Shown: piece by piece, positions 40,140 to 50,300 of the stretch
Layout: every line of letters starts with the position of its first letter
Position numbering within the stretch: position 1 is the stretch's first letter
Assembly: GCF_001536285.1 (NCBI RefSeq)
Contig: NZ_FAOZ01000011.1
Coordinates: 62,001-126,000 of the forward strand
Source: Parafrankia irregularis
GTDB lineage: Bacteria; Actinomycetota; Actinomycetes; Frankiales; Frankiaceae
Direction of reading: 5' to 3'
DNA: 64,000 bases
Made by a program: the position numbers and the translations under genes
The notes under the pieces: model-generated
Databases searched by the model: none
What the model was told of the DNA's origin: nothing
What the model saw: only the letters and a program-made list of their open reading frames with translations

Positions 40140-43100
40140 ATGACGGGGGGCAACGCAGAGCACACGGACGAGTTCGACGAAGGGACCACGCAGGAGATCC
40201 GGCTCGCGGTCGTGATGACCGGCGGGGCGAGCCTGGCCGTGTGGATGGGCGGTGTCGCGCGCGAGATCAATCTCCTCACCGCCGCACGGGCTCACCAGGA
40301 TGACCCCGCCGTCGCCGGTGCCCGTGACTGGTCCGTCACCGACACGGCGGTCGCCACCCGCTGGGCCGCCCTGCTGGCGGCCCTCGACCTCGAGGTCTCG
40401 GTGGACGTCCTGGCCGGCGCCTCGGCGGGTGGCATCAACGTGGCACTGCTGGGCTACGCGAACGTGCAGGACACCGACCTCGGACCGCTGCGCGACCTGT
40501 GGATCCAGCTCGGCTCGCTGCGTGAGCTGATGCGGCGGCCCGACGCGCACAGCTTCCCGTCCCTGCTGCGCGGTGACGAGGTCATGCTTCCGGCGCTGCG
40601 CAGCGCGCTGCAGAGCCTCGACCCGCGCCCGGGGACCGGCACGCCGGTCTCGAACCACGGACCACGGGCCCACTCGGCGCGAACGATCCGGCCGACCTCG
40701 GTGTTCATCACCACCACGATCCTTCGCGGCGAGACCAGCCGCTGGCCGGACGATCTCGGCGGTCTCGTCCGCGACCGCGACCACCGTGGTCTGTTCGTCT
40801 TCGGGGAGGACGACCTCGCCGATCCCGAGGGCGCGGCCCGCCTCGCGCTTGCGGCCCGGGCCAGCGCGGCCTTCCCCGGCGCCTTCGAACCGGCCTACAT
40901 CCCGGTCCGGAACTCGCCGGACAGCGCTCATCCCGACATGGCCGACCATGTGAACGCGGCCGGCGACTTCCACGGCTCGGACGGCGGCATCCTCGTGAAC
41001 CGTCCGCTCGGGCCGGCGCTGCAGGAGATCTTCGACCGGCCCACGCGGGGGCGGCAGGTCCGCCGTGTGCTCACGTATGTGGTGCCGGCACCGAACCCGC
41101 CGGCCGACGGGGCCGACGGGGCGAACGCCGCCGACGCCGCCGACGCGGCCGATGAACCAGCCGACAGATCCCCCCCGTCCGCCGTCGACACCCTGCTCGG
41201 TGCGCTGAGCGCGGCGCTGAACCAGTCCATCTCGACGGACCTGCGCCGCATCAGTGCGCACAACGAGGCGGTGCGGGGGCTGCGGACAAGCCGGCGCCGG
41301 CTCGCCCGTCTCGCCCCGGCCGGCGGGCCACGACTCGCCGACCAGGACGTCTACACCACCTACCGGGCGCAGATCGCCGACCGCGCGGCGGACCTCGTCA
41401 TCGACACGTTCGACCGGATCGTCATCGACTCGCTCACCGCCCCGACCCCGCCGGACGCCGTACCCGCCGACGCGGCCCGGCGGCTCGCCGACGCTCGCGG
41501 ACGCGCCGAGCTCCGGCTGGCGGCCGTCAACGCGGCGACGGCGGAGTTTCCCGACCGACTGCCGGGGGCGCGCGACCTCGGCGAGCTGTGGCGGCTGGGC
41601 CGTCCCGCGGTGGACGCCGTCAAGGGCACGCTGATCTCCATGATCAACGAGGGCTACGTCCTGACGACGGATCCGGACGAACGCCGGGCGCTGAGCGCCA
41701 TCGCCCGGGGAGTGCACGGCGCCGTCGTCGCGCCGCGGGAACAGGCCGGAGCCCAGCTGCTCCCGCTTCCGTCGACGCCCGCGAACAGGGGCGCGTTCAC
41801 GGTGGTCCGCCACACCCTGCGCGACCTCGCCGGGGCGTCGTCGGACGCGGTTGTCGCCGAGGCCGCCAGGCGCTGGCTGCGCGGCGCCGGCGACGCGCAG
41901 ACCAGCAGAACCGATCTGACCCTCGCCTGGAGCACGCTGAGCTCGCTCGCCGAAAGCCTGCGCGGCCTGTTGGACCGGATCGTGGCCCGCTCCGGCAACA
42001 GCGACGGCAACGGCAACGGCGACGCTCCGGGCGACCGGCCGAGGACCGCGGTGGCCGACGGCCGGCTGGTGTCGGCCGCGCTGCTAGCGCCACCACCACC
42101 ACGCGGCCGTCGGACCGGCCTGAGCCTGGCAGCCCGGCGTCAGCGAGCCGCCCAGGGGCTGCGGGACTTCATCAGGTACCTCCCGGCCGACCGGGAGCGG
42201 GCCGCGATCGCGCTGCTCGACCTCCACCTCGTCACCCGCACGCTGACCGGTACCGACGTCATCGACCAGCCGGTCGAGCTGGTCCAGGTCAGCTCGGACA
42301 TCCGATGCGATCTCGATCCGGCCCGCTCCGACGCGCATCACAAGCTCACCGGTCTCGCGCTCGGCTCCTTCGGAGCGTTCGCGAAGTCGTCCTGGCGCGC
42401 GAACGACTGGATGTGGGGTCGCCTGGACGGCGCCGCCTGGCTGGTCCGCATCCTGCTCGACCCGCGGCGACTTGTCTGGTTACGCGACCTGGCGGTGGAG
42501 CGCGCGGGTGGTGACCCCGCCGCCGGCGAGAGCTGGCTCGCCGGGTTCGTCGCGGTGCTGTCGACGATCGCGTCGACACCGGTGACCGAGCCGGTGCTGG
42601 CCGAGCTGGCCTGGCTCGACGACCCGGCTGCCCCGGTACCGCCCGTCCTGCCGGAGACCGCGGCGTGGGTCGCCGCCGGCATTCAGCGCGAGATCGCCGC
42701 CGGTGAGCTGGTGAGCGTCGCCACCGCGGTCCGCGCGGACATCAGGGAGACGGGCGCGGCGGTGGGCCGGAACCGGGAGTTCCTCGACGCGGTGCCCACG
42801 AAAGCCGCCGGTTCCGCCGGTGCTGCCGGTGCCGGGGCTGCCGCTGACGGGGCTGCCACTGACGGGGCTGCCGGTTCCGCGGAACCGGCCGTCGACCGGG
42901 TGGATCCCGCCGACACCGACCGGGTGCTGCGGCTCTGCCACGTCGCGGACGAGCGGCTGACCGACCGGCCGAACAGCCGGATTCTCGTCTCCCTGGTCGC
43001 CCAGACCCTGGCCGTGCTGACCGCTTGGCTGGCGTCGTTGCACGCGCTGCCGTGGCCCTTCCGCCCGGCCGCCTTCGTGGTGCGCACCATCACCCGGCTG

Positions 43101-43307
43101 CTCTATGCCGCTGTCGACGACGCCGTCCGCCACCGCCACCGGGTGACCACCGGCCTGGGAGTGATCATGCTCGTCGGTGGTCTGGCGGTCGCCGTCACCC
43201 AGGGTGGCGTGGTCGGCGGGCTCGGAGTGCTGGCCACCGCGGCAGGGCTGGCGCTGGTCGGCCTGACGAGTTGGCGCACGGTCGTGGGCAGCCGGCGCCG
43301 GTCCTGA
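40140..43307 (+). CDS. Patatin-like phospholipase, large actinobacterial type
   Basis: The patatin lipase core occupies ~15-330. It has an oxyanion loop (AVVMTGGASLAVWMGGVAREI), the nucleophile Ser95 in AGASAGGIN (GxSxG) and the dyad Asp281 in HGSDGGILVNRP. A long helical region with no known motif follows, and near the C-terminus two hydrophobic helices (LGVIMLVGGLAVAVTQGGVVGG and the next) probably anchor it. At ~1055 residues it belongs to the large DUF3376-type patatin proteins of actinobacteria. Substrates are probably membrane lipids. An Ala/Gly repeat (GAAGAGAAADGAATDGAAG) lies near ~905. ATG 40140 lacks a clear Shine-Dalgarno; GTG 40104 is possible. Confidence 0.9.
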   Translation: MTGGNAEHTDEFDEGTTQEIRLAVVMTGGASLAVWMGGVAREINLLTAARAHQDDPAVAGARDWSVTDTAVATRWAALLAALDLEVSVDVLAGASAGGINVALLGYANVQDTDLGPLRDLWIQLGSLRELMRRPDAHSFPSLLRGDEVMLPALRSALQSLDPRPGTGTPVSNHGPRAHSARTIRPTSVFITTTILRGETSRWPDDLGGLVRDRDHRGLFVFGEDDLADPEGAARLALAARASAAFPGAFEPAYIPVRNSPDSAHPDMADHVNAAGDFHGSDGGILVNRPLGPALQEIFDRPTRGRQVRRVLTYVVPAPNPPADGADGANAADAADAADEPADRSPPSAVDTLLGALSAALNQSISTDLRRISAHNEAVRGLRTSRRRLARLAPAGGPRLADQDVYTTYRAQIADRAADLVIDTFDRIVIDSLTAPTPPDAVPADAARRLADARGRAELRLAAVNAATAEFPDRLPGARDLGELWRLGRPAVDAVKGTLISMINEGYVLTTDPDERRALSAIARGVHGAVVAPREQAGAQLLPLPSTPANRGAFTVVRHTLRDLAGASSDAVVAEAARRWLRGAGDAQTSRTDLTLAWSTLSSLAESLRGLLDRIVARSGNSDGNGNGDAPGDRPRTAVADGRLVSAALLAPPPPRGRRTGLSLAARRQRAAQGLRDFIRYLPADRERAAIALLDLHLVTRTLTGTDVIDQPVELVQVSSDIRCDLDPARSDAHHKLTGLALGSFGAFAKSSWRANDWMWGRLDGAAWLVRILLDPRRLVWLRDLAVERAGGDPAAGESWLAGFVAVLSTIASTPVTEPVLAELAWLDDPAAPVPPVLPETAAWVAAGIQREIAAGELVSVATAVRADIRETGAAVGRNREFLDAVPTKAAGSAGAAGAGAAADGAATDGAAGSAEPAVDRVDPADTDRVLRLCHVADERLTDRPNSRILVSLVAQTLAVLTAWLASLHALPWPFRPAAFVVRTITRLLYAAVDDAVRHRHRVTTGLGVIMLVGGLAVAVTQGGVVGGLGVLATAAGLALVGLTSWRTVVGSRRRS

Positions 43308-43326
43308 GCACCCACGCCCGTCAGGA

Positions 43327-43346
43327 GACGTCTCTCAGGAGACGTC
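43327..43346. terminator. Hairpin at a convergent gene end
   Basis: GACGTCT-CTCAGG-AGACGTC is a 7-bp perfect stem that overlaps the last codons and stop of the minus-strand lipoprotein gene. The sequence also forms a direct repeat of CAGGAGACGTC. It lies between convergent stops and probably ends transcription both ways. Confidence 0.5.
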
Positions 43347-43958
43347 CGCCCAGCGCATTCCGCCGTCGGACTCGCGCAGGCAGGACACCGGCCGCCCGCC
43401 CGCACCCTGGACGATCTTCCCGACGTCGTCGGGGTCGCACTCGCTGCCGGGCTGGGGCCCGGCCTGCGCCGACTGCGAGGGCGTCTCGGGGGACCAACGG
43501 CCGGAACTGCCCACCTGTGCCCCCGCGACCTTCGGCTCCGGTGCCGGAACGCAGTAGAGGAGCAGGCCGTTGACGGCCATCGCGGGCTCGACATCGAGAT
43601 CCGGGATGCACGCCTCGCCCAGGAAGACCGGGGACGGCGCCACCGAAGGCAGACCGGAGACGGGCAGCCCCGTCGACGCTGCGGCCGGCCCGGTGGCGGC
43701 GGTTCCGGGCGTGGCCGCCGAGCCCGCCCCGGTCCCGCCGGTCGTGCCGGTCCCGCCGGTCGGAGCAGGCGTTGACGCCGGCGCCGGCACCGTCGGCGAC
43801 GGGCCAGCGGCGGCGGCCGCGGCGGCCGCGGCGGCCGGCTGGGCGCCCGTGCTCGAGGTGTCGGCGCCCGACTGCGCGCACCCCACCAGCGCCCCCGCGA
43901 ACAGCACGCCGACGATCACGACATGACAGGCCCTACCGGACGGGCGAGTGCTGGTCAC
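43335..43958 (-). CDS. Lipoprotein with Ala/Pro/Thr linker, unknown function
   Basis: The lipobox ALVGCAQS (Cys ~27) follows a hydrophobic signal. An Ala-rich run and a PAPTGGTGTTGGTG-type linker lead to a small C-terminal domain with four Cys (GEACIPDLD, LLYCVPAPE, GSECDPDDVG, PVSCLRESD) that likely forms two disulfides. I do not recognise the domain. It starts with GTG 43958 and is convergent with the patatin gene. Confidence 0.75.
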   Translation of the reverse strand: MTSTRPSGRACHVVIVGVLFAGALVGCAQSGADTSSTGAQPAAAAAAAAAAGPSPTVPAPASTPAPTGGTGTTGGTGAGSAATPGTAATGPAAASTGLPVSGLPSVAPSPVFLGEACIPDLDVEPAMAVNGLLLYCVPAPEPKVAGAQVGSSGRWSPETPSQSAQAGPQPGSECDPDDVGKIVQGAGGRPVSCLRESDGGMRWADVS

Positions 43959-44245
43959 CGCGCCACTCCCCTCGCAGGCCCTGGCTCTCGGCCTCAGATC
44001 CAGCTTAGGTAGCTCCAGGCGCCGGATGTCGCTACTTTCCGGGACCAGTACCCAAACGGACCGGCCCCGGCCGGTGCCGGGCTGTCGTCGTCGCTGCCTC
44101 CTCCGGCGCTGGTCGATGGCTCCGTGACAGCGCGAGAACGCCGTCCGCAGGTGTCTCTCTACCCCGCGACACGCCCATCGCCACCATCAGGCCCGATGCG
44201 GTCCGTGGACGTCCGGCGGGGGTACCGGCGGGGGCACCGGCGCGG

Positions 44246-44872
44246 TCAGTGGGTCTGCGCCGGCACCGCGACGGTGGTGCCCGCCAGCTCCAGCACGGCG
44301 AGCTCACCGGTCGCGGTGAGCTCGGAGGTGACTGCCGCCAGATCGGCCGGCTCACGGGGCGGGATCGGCACCGCGTCGGACAGCGTGCCGAGTTCGATCC
44401 AGCCCATCAGCTCCTCGGCGCCGGTCAGGCCGAAAACGGCGCGGACCTGGTCGCTTTCGGGTAGCGGCACGGACTTCCACGCGGACGCGACACCCTGGGC
44501 GTGGGCGGCGAGGCAGATGTTCTGCGCCGCGGCGGCGGCGGAGGCGTCCTGTTCGGCGCGGGGAACCCGGGCGCCCGGCACCCGTGAGGCGATCACGGCG
44601 ATGAGGGCCGGCGAGCGGGTCGCCTTGCCGGCGGCCTTGCGGACCACCGGCTCGGCCAGTTCGCCGACGGCCTCGGCCGCCTGGCGGATCGCGTCGGCGA
44701 GCGCGGCGCGCGCCTCGCCGCGCACCACGACAAACCGCCACGGGCGCAGCGTCTTGTGATCGGGTGCGGTGGTCGCGGCCGCAAGCATGACCGCGAGCTG
44801 TTCGGTGGTCGGGCCCGGCTCCACCAGGCGGGTGGCGGTGCGGCGGGTCATCAGGCAGGTCAGGGCGTCCAC
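44246..44872 (-). CDS. Nitroreductase-family FMN oxidoreductase
   Basis: The chain begins VDALTCLMTRRTATRLVEPGPTTEQLAVMLAAATTAPDHKTLRPWRFVVVRG, the standard nitroreductase opening with the FMN-binding RR.. and P-x-x... core. It continues AAAAAQNICLAAHAQGVASAWKS and ELMGWIELGTLSD. It resembles the YdjA/TM-like small group (~190-210 residues). The substrate is unknown. GTG 44872 has GGAG 5 nt upstream. It is divergent from a MarR gene, and the shared palindrome suggests that MarR controls it. The gap 43959-44245 on its 3' side holds nothing I can name. Confidence 0.9.
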   Translation of the reverse strand: MDALTCLMTRRTATRLVEPGPTTEQLAVMLAAATTAPDHKTLRPWRFVVVRGEARAALADAIRQAAEAVGELAEPVVRKAAGKATRSPALIAVIASRVPGARVPRAEQDASAAAAAQNICLAAHAQGVASAWKSVPLPESDQVRAVFGLTGAEELMGWIELGTLSDAVPIPPREPADLAAVTSELTATGELAVLELAGTTVAVPAQTH

Positions 44873-44928
44873 GTTGCTCCGTTCGACTCGGGATCCGAGC
44901 ACTGGCGAGGCTCGCGCTTCCCATTTCA

Positions 44929-44943
44929 ATGAGGTTCCCTCAT
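44929..44943. promoter_or_regulatory. Palindromic operator in the nitroreductase-MarR divergent gap
   Basis: ATGAGG-TTC-CCTCAT is a perfect palindrome with a 3-bp centre. A -10-like CATAAT (44941-44946) overlaps its right arm. Its place between divergent genes, one of them a MarR regulator, fits an autoregulated MarR site. Confidence 0.6.
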
Positions 44944-44958
44944 AATAGGGCAGGCTCC

Positions 44959-45495
44959 ATGCTTCATGCCTCGCCAGAGTCCCTTGCTTCACAGATCGCA
45001 GCTACTTCACAGATCGCAGCGAAAGGCGGACCTCGGGCGATGCCCCCACCCGACACCGGCGACCCGGTCATCGACCTTGTCCTCGCCGTGGGCCATCAGG
45101 TCAGGCGCGCGGTCAACGAGGCCCTGCGCACGGGCGCCGGCCTCACGCTCGCCCGCCTGAAGGTGCTGCGCCTCGTCGCGGATCGGGGGCCCGTCCGACC
45201 TCGCGACCTGGCCCAGGCCGTCGCCGTCGCGCCGCGGACGATGACCGAGACCGTCGACGGGCTGGAGGCCGATGGCCTGGTGTGCCGCCGGGTGGATCCC
45301 ACCGACCGGCGGGCGATCCTGCTGGAGCTGACGCCGCTGGGCCGCGCCACGCTCGACCGCGCGCAGACGCACGCCTCGGGTGCCGTCGCGCACTTCACCG
45401 GCGCGCTGTCCGCGGACGAACGGGCCACTCTGGGCCGTTTGCTCCGGCTCCTGCTCGACAACGCGTCCGCTGGTAACACACGACCGTTACCGTGA
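44959..45495 (+). CDS. MarR-family transcriptional regulator
   Basis: The winged-helix DNA-binding domain (~35-165) shows LTLARLKVLRLVADRGPVRPRDLAQAVAVAPRTMTETVDGLEADGLVCRRVDPTDRRAILLELTPLG, the typical MarR recognition helix and wing. It probably represses the divergent nitroreductase gene and itself. The start is uncertain: ATG 44959 is a few bases after the predicted transcript start, while ATG 45040, after a direct repeat (CTTCACAGATCGCAG), gives a more typical N-terminus. The ATG at 44929 lies in the operator and is rejected. Confidence 0.85.
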   Translation: MLHASPESLASQIAATSQIAAKGGPRAMPPPDTGDPVIDLVLAVGHQVRRAVNEALRTGAGLTLARLKVLRLVADRGPVRPRDLAQAVAVAPRTMTETVDGLEADGLVCRRVDPTDRRAILLELTPLGRATLDRAQTHASGAVAHFTGALSADERATLGRLLRLLLDNASAGNTRPLP

Positions 45496-45547
45496 GACGA
45501 TCACAGGGGCCGTTCCGACCGAGGAGGCCACCGTATCCAGCTCCGCC

Positions 45548-46483
45548 ATGGTGGGTGAGCGCACCCGATCCGGCCGCGACACCGCTGCCGCGATCGTCGA
45601 TGTGCGCGGCCTCACCAAGCGGTACGGGCGGGTGGCGGCCCTGCAGGACGTCTCGTTCACCGTCCCCGCGGGGGCGGTGACGGGTTTCCTCGGCGCGAAC
45701 GGGTCGGGCAAGACCACGACTCTGCGCATCCTGCTCGGTCTGGTCGCGCCCACCAGCGGAAGCGCACTGATCCATGGCCGCCCCTACCGGGAAATGTCGG
45801 ACCCGGCGAGGACAGTGGGCGCCGTGCTGGAACCGACCGCTCACCCTGCCCGCACCGGGCTGGATCATCTGCGCTGCCTGGCGCTCGCGCTCGGCCTGCC
45901 ACGCCGGAGCCGCCGGCACGCCGTCGACGAGGTGCTCGGCACGGTCGAGCTCACCGCGGCGGCGGATCGGCCGGTGGGGGCCTACTCACTGGGCATGCGC
46001 GGGCGCCTCGCCATCGCGTGCGCCCTGCTCGGCGATCCCGAGCTGCTCGTCCTCGACGAGCCCGCGAACGGCCTCGACCCGGAGGGAATCCGCTGGCTGC
46101 GGCGCTTCCTGCGGGACTGGGCCGCGCAGGGGCGCAGTGCGCTGGTGTCCAGCCATGTGCTGGCGGAGGTCGCACAGACGGTCGACCACGTCGTGATCAT
46201 CGACCGGGGCCGGGTGGTGCTGGCCGCGGAGGCCGCCGCGGTGGGCGCGGGCCGGGTCGAGGTCCGCACGCCGCAGGCGGACCAACTCGCCCAGCTGCTC
46301 GGCGGCGCGGGTGTCGTGCGCACCGGCCATGACTCGCTTCGGCTGCCGTACGGCTCGGCCGAGCGGGTGGGGCAGCTGTGCGCGCTGCACGGAATCCCCC
46401 TGGTCGAGCTGCACACCACCGGGCCGGACCTTGAGCGGGCCTTCTTCGAGCTGACCGGTCGGGCAGCCGGTGGCGCCGCATGA
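45548..46483 (+). CDS. ABC transporter ATP-binding protein (DrrA/CcmA-like exporter)
   Basis: Walker A is GANGSGKTTT, Walker B is LLVLDEPANGLDPEG and the switch His is in VSSHVLAEV. The signature region reads YSLGMRGRLAIACALL, the SLGM-R variant common in bacitracin/antibiotic-type exporters rather than LSGGQ. The C-terminal ~80 residues form the DUF-type tail seen in BcrA/DrrA proteins. It pairs with the overlapping downstream permease. ATG 45548 is ~16 nt after the nearest Shine-Dalgarno (GAGGAGG, 45525-45531), so the true start may differ slightly. Confidence 0.92.
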   Translation: MVGERTRSGRDTAAAIVDVRGLTKRYGRVAALQDVSFTVPAGAVTGFLGANGSGKTTTLRILLGLVAPTSGSALIHGRPYREMSDPARTVGAVLEPTAHPARTGLDHLRCLALALGLPRRSRRHAVDEVLGTVELTAAADRPVGAYSLGMRGRLAIACALLGDPELLVLDEPANGLDPEGIRWLRRFLRDWAAQGRSALVSSHVLAEVAQTVDHVVIIDRGRVVLAAEAAAVGAGRVEVRTPQADQLAQLLGGAGVVRTGHDSLRLPYGSAERVGQLCALHGIPLVELHTTGPDLERAFFELTGRAAGGAA

Positions 46484-47205
46484 GAGCCGGCGGCACCACG
46501 AAAACGCGGCAGCATCTGGTGGCCACCGAGCTCCTCAAGATTCTTACTGGCCGGTGGCAGCTCGTCGGGCTCCTGGCGGTCCTCGCCGTCCACGCCCTGC
46601 CACTGTTGCTGTGGGGCGCCCAGGCGGAGCCGGCGCTCGAGTGGAACGGCCTGCGCTCCCGCTCGGGCTGGCTGCTCGCCTACGCGATGATGTTCTTCGG
46701 TGTGGTCCTGACCTCCAGCGAGTTCCGGTTCCGCACGGTCACCCACTCCTGGCTCATCACCCCCGGCCGGGTGCGAGTGCTGGTCGCCCAGGTCACGGTC
46801 GTGGCCCTGATCGGAGCCCTCCTCACCACCGCCGTCTTCACGGCCTGGTGGCTACGCGGCGCCAGCCGGCACGGTGCGGCCGCGATGCGCGCGGGCCGTC
46901 CGGCCGAGGTGCTGTCGGCGTATCTCATCGTGGTCGTCGTCGTGTGCGCGACAGGAGTCACCGGCGCGGCGCTGGGTGCCATCACCCGCAGCCTCGGCCT
47001 CGCCGCCGCGACCATCGCCCTGTGCGGCCTGGTCGAGGCCGTGTCCGACGGGGGCCGGTTCCACGGTCCGGTCACGGCACCATCGGGTGTTCTGCTCTGG
47101 CCCACCACCGAGACGAACGCCACCTCCCTGTCCGCCGCGATCGCGTGGGCCGTCATCCTGACCGCCGTCGCGAGCGCCTCACTGCGACGGGATCTGCCAT
47201 CCTGA
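46480..47205 (+). CDS. ABC-2-type transporter permease
   Basis: About six hydrophobic helices are seen (LVGLLAVLAVHALPLLLWG, GWLLAYAMMFFGVVLTSSEF, VLVAQVTVVALIGALLTTAVF, AYLIVVVVVCATGVTGAALG and others), with SSEFRFRTVTHSWLITPGR before the second exposed loop, as in ABC-2 exporters. It starts at ATG 46480, overlapping the ATPase stop, so the two make one exporter. The substrate is unknown; peptide or drug export is usual for the class. Confidence 0.88.
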   Translation: MRAGGTTKTRQHLVATELLKILTGRWQLVGLLAVLAVHALPLLLWGAQAEPALEWNGLRSRSGWLLAYAMMFFGVVLTSSEFRFRTVTHSWLITPGRVRVLVAQVTVVALIGALLTTAVFTAWWLRGASRHGAAAMRAGRPAEVLSAYLIVVVVVCATGVTGAALGAITRSLGLAAATIALCGLVEAVSDGGRFHGPVTAPSGVLLWPTTETNATSLSAAIAWAVILTAVASASLRRDLPS

Positions 47206-47309
47206 ACAGCCCTCAGCCCGATTCCGTGATGTGGCATAGGTCACTGCCGGCACGGCGCGTCTCCGCATCCCTTTCCGCTCGGCACCACGATCGGCCTACG
47301 ATCCCGCAC

Positions 47310-50300
47310 ATGGCGCTGTGCCCGACATGCGGGGAGCAGGGGAACCCCGATCGAGCGCGCTTCTGCTCCGAGTGCGGGAACCCGCTGCCCGTCGCCGGCA
47401 GCGGCGCACGCAAGATCGTCACAATCATGTTCGTCGACATCACCGGGTCGACAGACATGGGCGAGAAGATCGACTCCGAACAGCTGCAGCAGGTCATGTG
47501 GCGGTTCTTCACCACCGTCCGCGAGGTCATCTACGCCCACGGCGGATCCGTCGAGAAGTTCATCGGGGACGCGGTGTTCGCCGTCTTCGGCATCCCGGTG
47601 CTGCACGAGGACGACGCGCTGCGCGCCGTCCGGGCCGCGCTGGACATCCGCACCGCGATGGAGGAGCTCAACGCCGAATTCCACCGCGATCTGGGCCTTC
47701 GGCTGCGGGTGCGGATCGGCATCAACACCGGCGAGGTGACCGTCGCCGGCGGCGGCGCGACGGGTGACCCGGTCAACGTGGCCTCCCGGCTGGAGGAGGC
47801 CGCCCCGCCGGACGAGATCTTCATCGGCGACAGCACCTACCGGTTCGTCCGCCACAGTGTCACGGTCAACCCGGTCGGGCCGCTGGTGGTGCAGGGCAAG
47901 CGAGAGCCGGTGCGGGCGCACCGGCTGATCGGGCTGCGCAACCCGACGGCCGGCCCCGGCCTGCGGGAGCCCGTGCAGGGGTTCGCGGCGCCGGTGATCG
48001 GCCGCAACCGCGAGCGCCGTCGCATCCAGGACGCCTTCGAGGCGGTCGTGGAGGAACGGACCTGCCACCTGTTCACCGTGCTGGGGCCCGCCGGCATCGG
48101 CAAGTCCCGGATGGTCGGCGAGTTCTGCCAGTCCATCACCGGCCGCGCGACCGTGCTCTCCGGCCGTTGCCTGTCCTATGGCGAGGGCATCGCCTACTGG
48201 CCGCTGATGGAGATGGTGCGCCAGGCCACCGGCATGTCCGCCGACGAGAGCGCGCCGGACGGCCGCCTGCGCCTCAAGAGGCTGCTCGCCGGCGTCCCGC
48301 AGGCCGCCGAGGTGGTGGACGCACTCGCCCCGCTGGTCGGGCTGGGTGGCGCGGAGCTGGGAACCCAGGAGAGCTTCTGGGCGGTGCGCACCTTCTTCCA
48401 GGCGCTGGCCGAGCAGCGGCCGCTGGTGCTGTGGTTCGACGACGTCCACTGGGCCGAGCCGACCCTGCTGGATCTGATCGAGCACGTCGCCGACTGGTCC
48501 CGCGACGCTCCCATCCTGCTGCTGTGCCTGTCCCGGCCCGAACTGCTGGAGGATCGGCGCCAGTGGGGCGGCGGCAAGCTCAACGCCACCTCGATGCTGC
48601 TGGCACCGCTCACGGAGGACCGCTGCCACCGGCTGATCCGTACCCTGATGGGTTCGGACGACCTGGATCCAGCCCTGGTCTCCCGGATCACCACCTCGGC
48701 GGCGGGCAACCCGCTGTTCGTCGAGCAGATGGTCGCCGCGCTCGTCGACGACGGCCTGCTGCGCCGGGAGGGCAACCGGTGGATCGCCGCCGGCAACCTG
48801 CGCGGCGTCACCGTGCCGCCGACCATCTCGGCGCTGCTCGCGGCCCGTCTCGACCGCCTCGACCCGCCGGAGCGCCAGGTCCTGGAACGGGCCGCGGTCG
48901 TCGGCGAGCGCTTCTACCTGGACGCCGTGGTGGAGCTCTCCGAGCCGGCGGAGCGGCCCTACGTCCTGGATCACTGCCTGTCGCTCGTCCGCAAGGAGCT
49001 GGTGCATCCCGACCGCTCGGACCTGCCGGGAGTGGAGGCGTACCGGTTCCTGCACGTCCTGCTGCGTGACTGCGCCTACCAGACGACGTCCAAGCGCCAG
49101 CGCGCCGACCTGCACCAGCGGTTCGCCGGCTGGCTGCAGGCCCGGATGGTCGGCGGCCCGGGTGAGCACGACGAGCTGGTCGGCTACCACCTGGAGCAGG
49201 CGTACCGCTACCGGGTGGAGCTCGGCCAGCGCGACAGCGAGATGGTGGAGCTCGGCCGGTCCGCCGCCACCTGCCTGATCGAGGCGGCCGACCGGGTTCG
49301 CCAGGGTGACGAGACAGGCGCCGCGCAGCTGCTGAAGCGCGCGATCACGCTCCTTCCTGAGACCGACCCGCTGCGGCTTCGCGCGGAGATCGACCTCGGC
49401 TGGGCGCTGTACTCGTTCGGCCGGCTCTCCGATGCCGAGCGCATCCTGCGCCAGGTCAGTGAGCGGGCCCGGCGCGCCGGGGAGGACGGGCTGCGCGCCC
49501 ACGCCCGCCTCGCGCACCTGCGGGTGCTGTTCGCCACCGATCCGGAGGGCCTGGTGGCGAGCACCCTCACCGAGGCCACGGCGGCACTCGCCTCCTTCGT
49601 CCGCGACGGCGACGACGTCGGGGCGGCGCTCGCCTGCCGCAGCCAGAGTGCCGCGTACGGCGCCGCCGGGCAGTTCGCCGCCGCCGAGAAGGCCCTGGAG
49701 AACGCGGTGCGGCACGCCGAGGAGTCCGGGGTGCCGAGGGCCGCGCACTCGTTGCGCCGCGAGCTCGTTCTCCTGCTGAGCCTCGTGCCGAGCCCGGTGC
49801 CCTTCTCGATCGTGAAGGCCACCGCGATGCTGGAGGCGGCCGGTGACGACCGTGGCCTGCGCCGGGCGGTTCTCGCCCAGCTCGCGCTGCTCAACGCCAT
49901 GTCAGGCGACATGGAGGCCGCCCGCACCCACCTCAAGGACGCCGACGAGCTGATCGGGGACATCCGCGGCGCCCGGACGGACCCGTTCCACAGCGGTTTC
50001 GTCGTCGCCCGGGTCGCGCTGCTCGCCGACGAGCCGGAGATCGCCGAGCGCGAGCTTCGCCGCAGCTGCCGCCAGCTGTCGCGGATGGGCGAGCGCGCGC
50101 ATCTGGCGACCCGGGCCGCCCTGCTCGCCGACGTCCTGGTCCGGCTGGGCAAGCTGGAGGAGGCGACCAAGTACGTGAACCGCTGCCGGGACGCCGCCGC
50201 GGGTGACCAGCTACCGGCGCAGGCCGGCTGGTGCTCGGTGCACGCCCGGCTGCTGGCGATCTCCGGCCGGGACGCCGAGGCCCTGCGGTTCGCCGACACG

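Noticed and set aside
44032-44355. 107-codon minus-strand frame beside the nitroreductase
   Set aside because: It overlaps the nitroreductase end in another frame and is Ser/Arg/Pro-rich without motifs.
46470-47309. 5' extension of the cyclase frame to 46470
   Set aside because: It overlaps the ABC permease in another frame; the zinc ribbon begins at ATG 47310.
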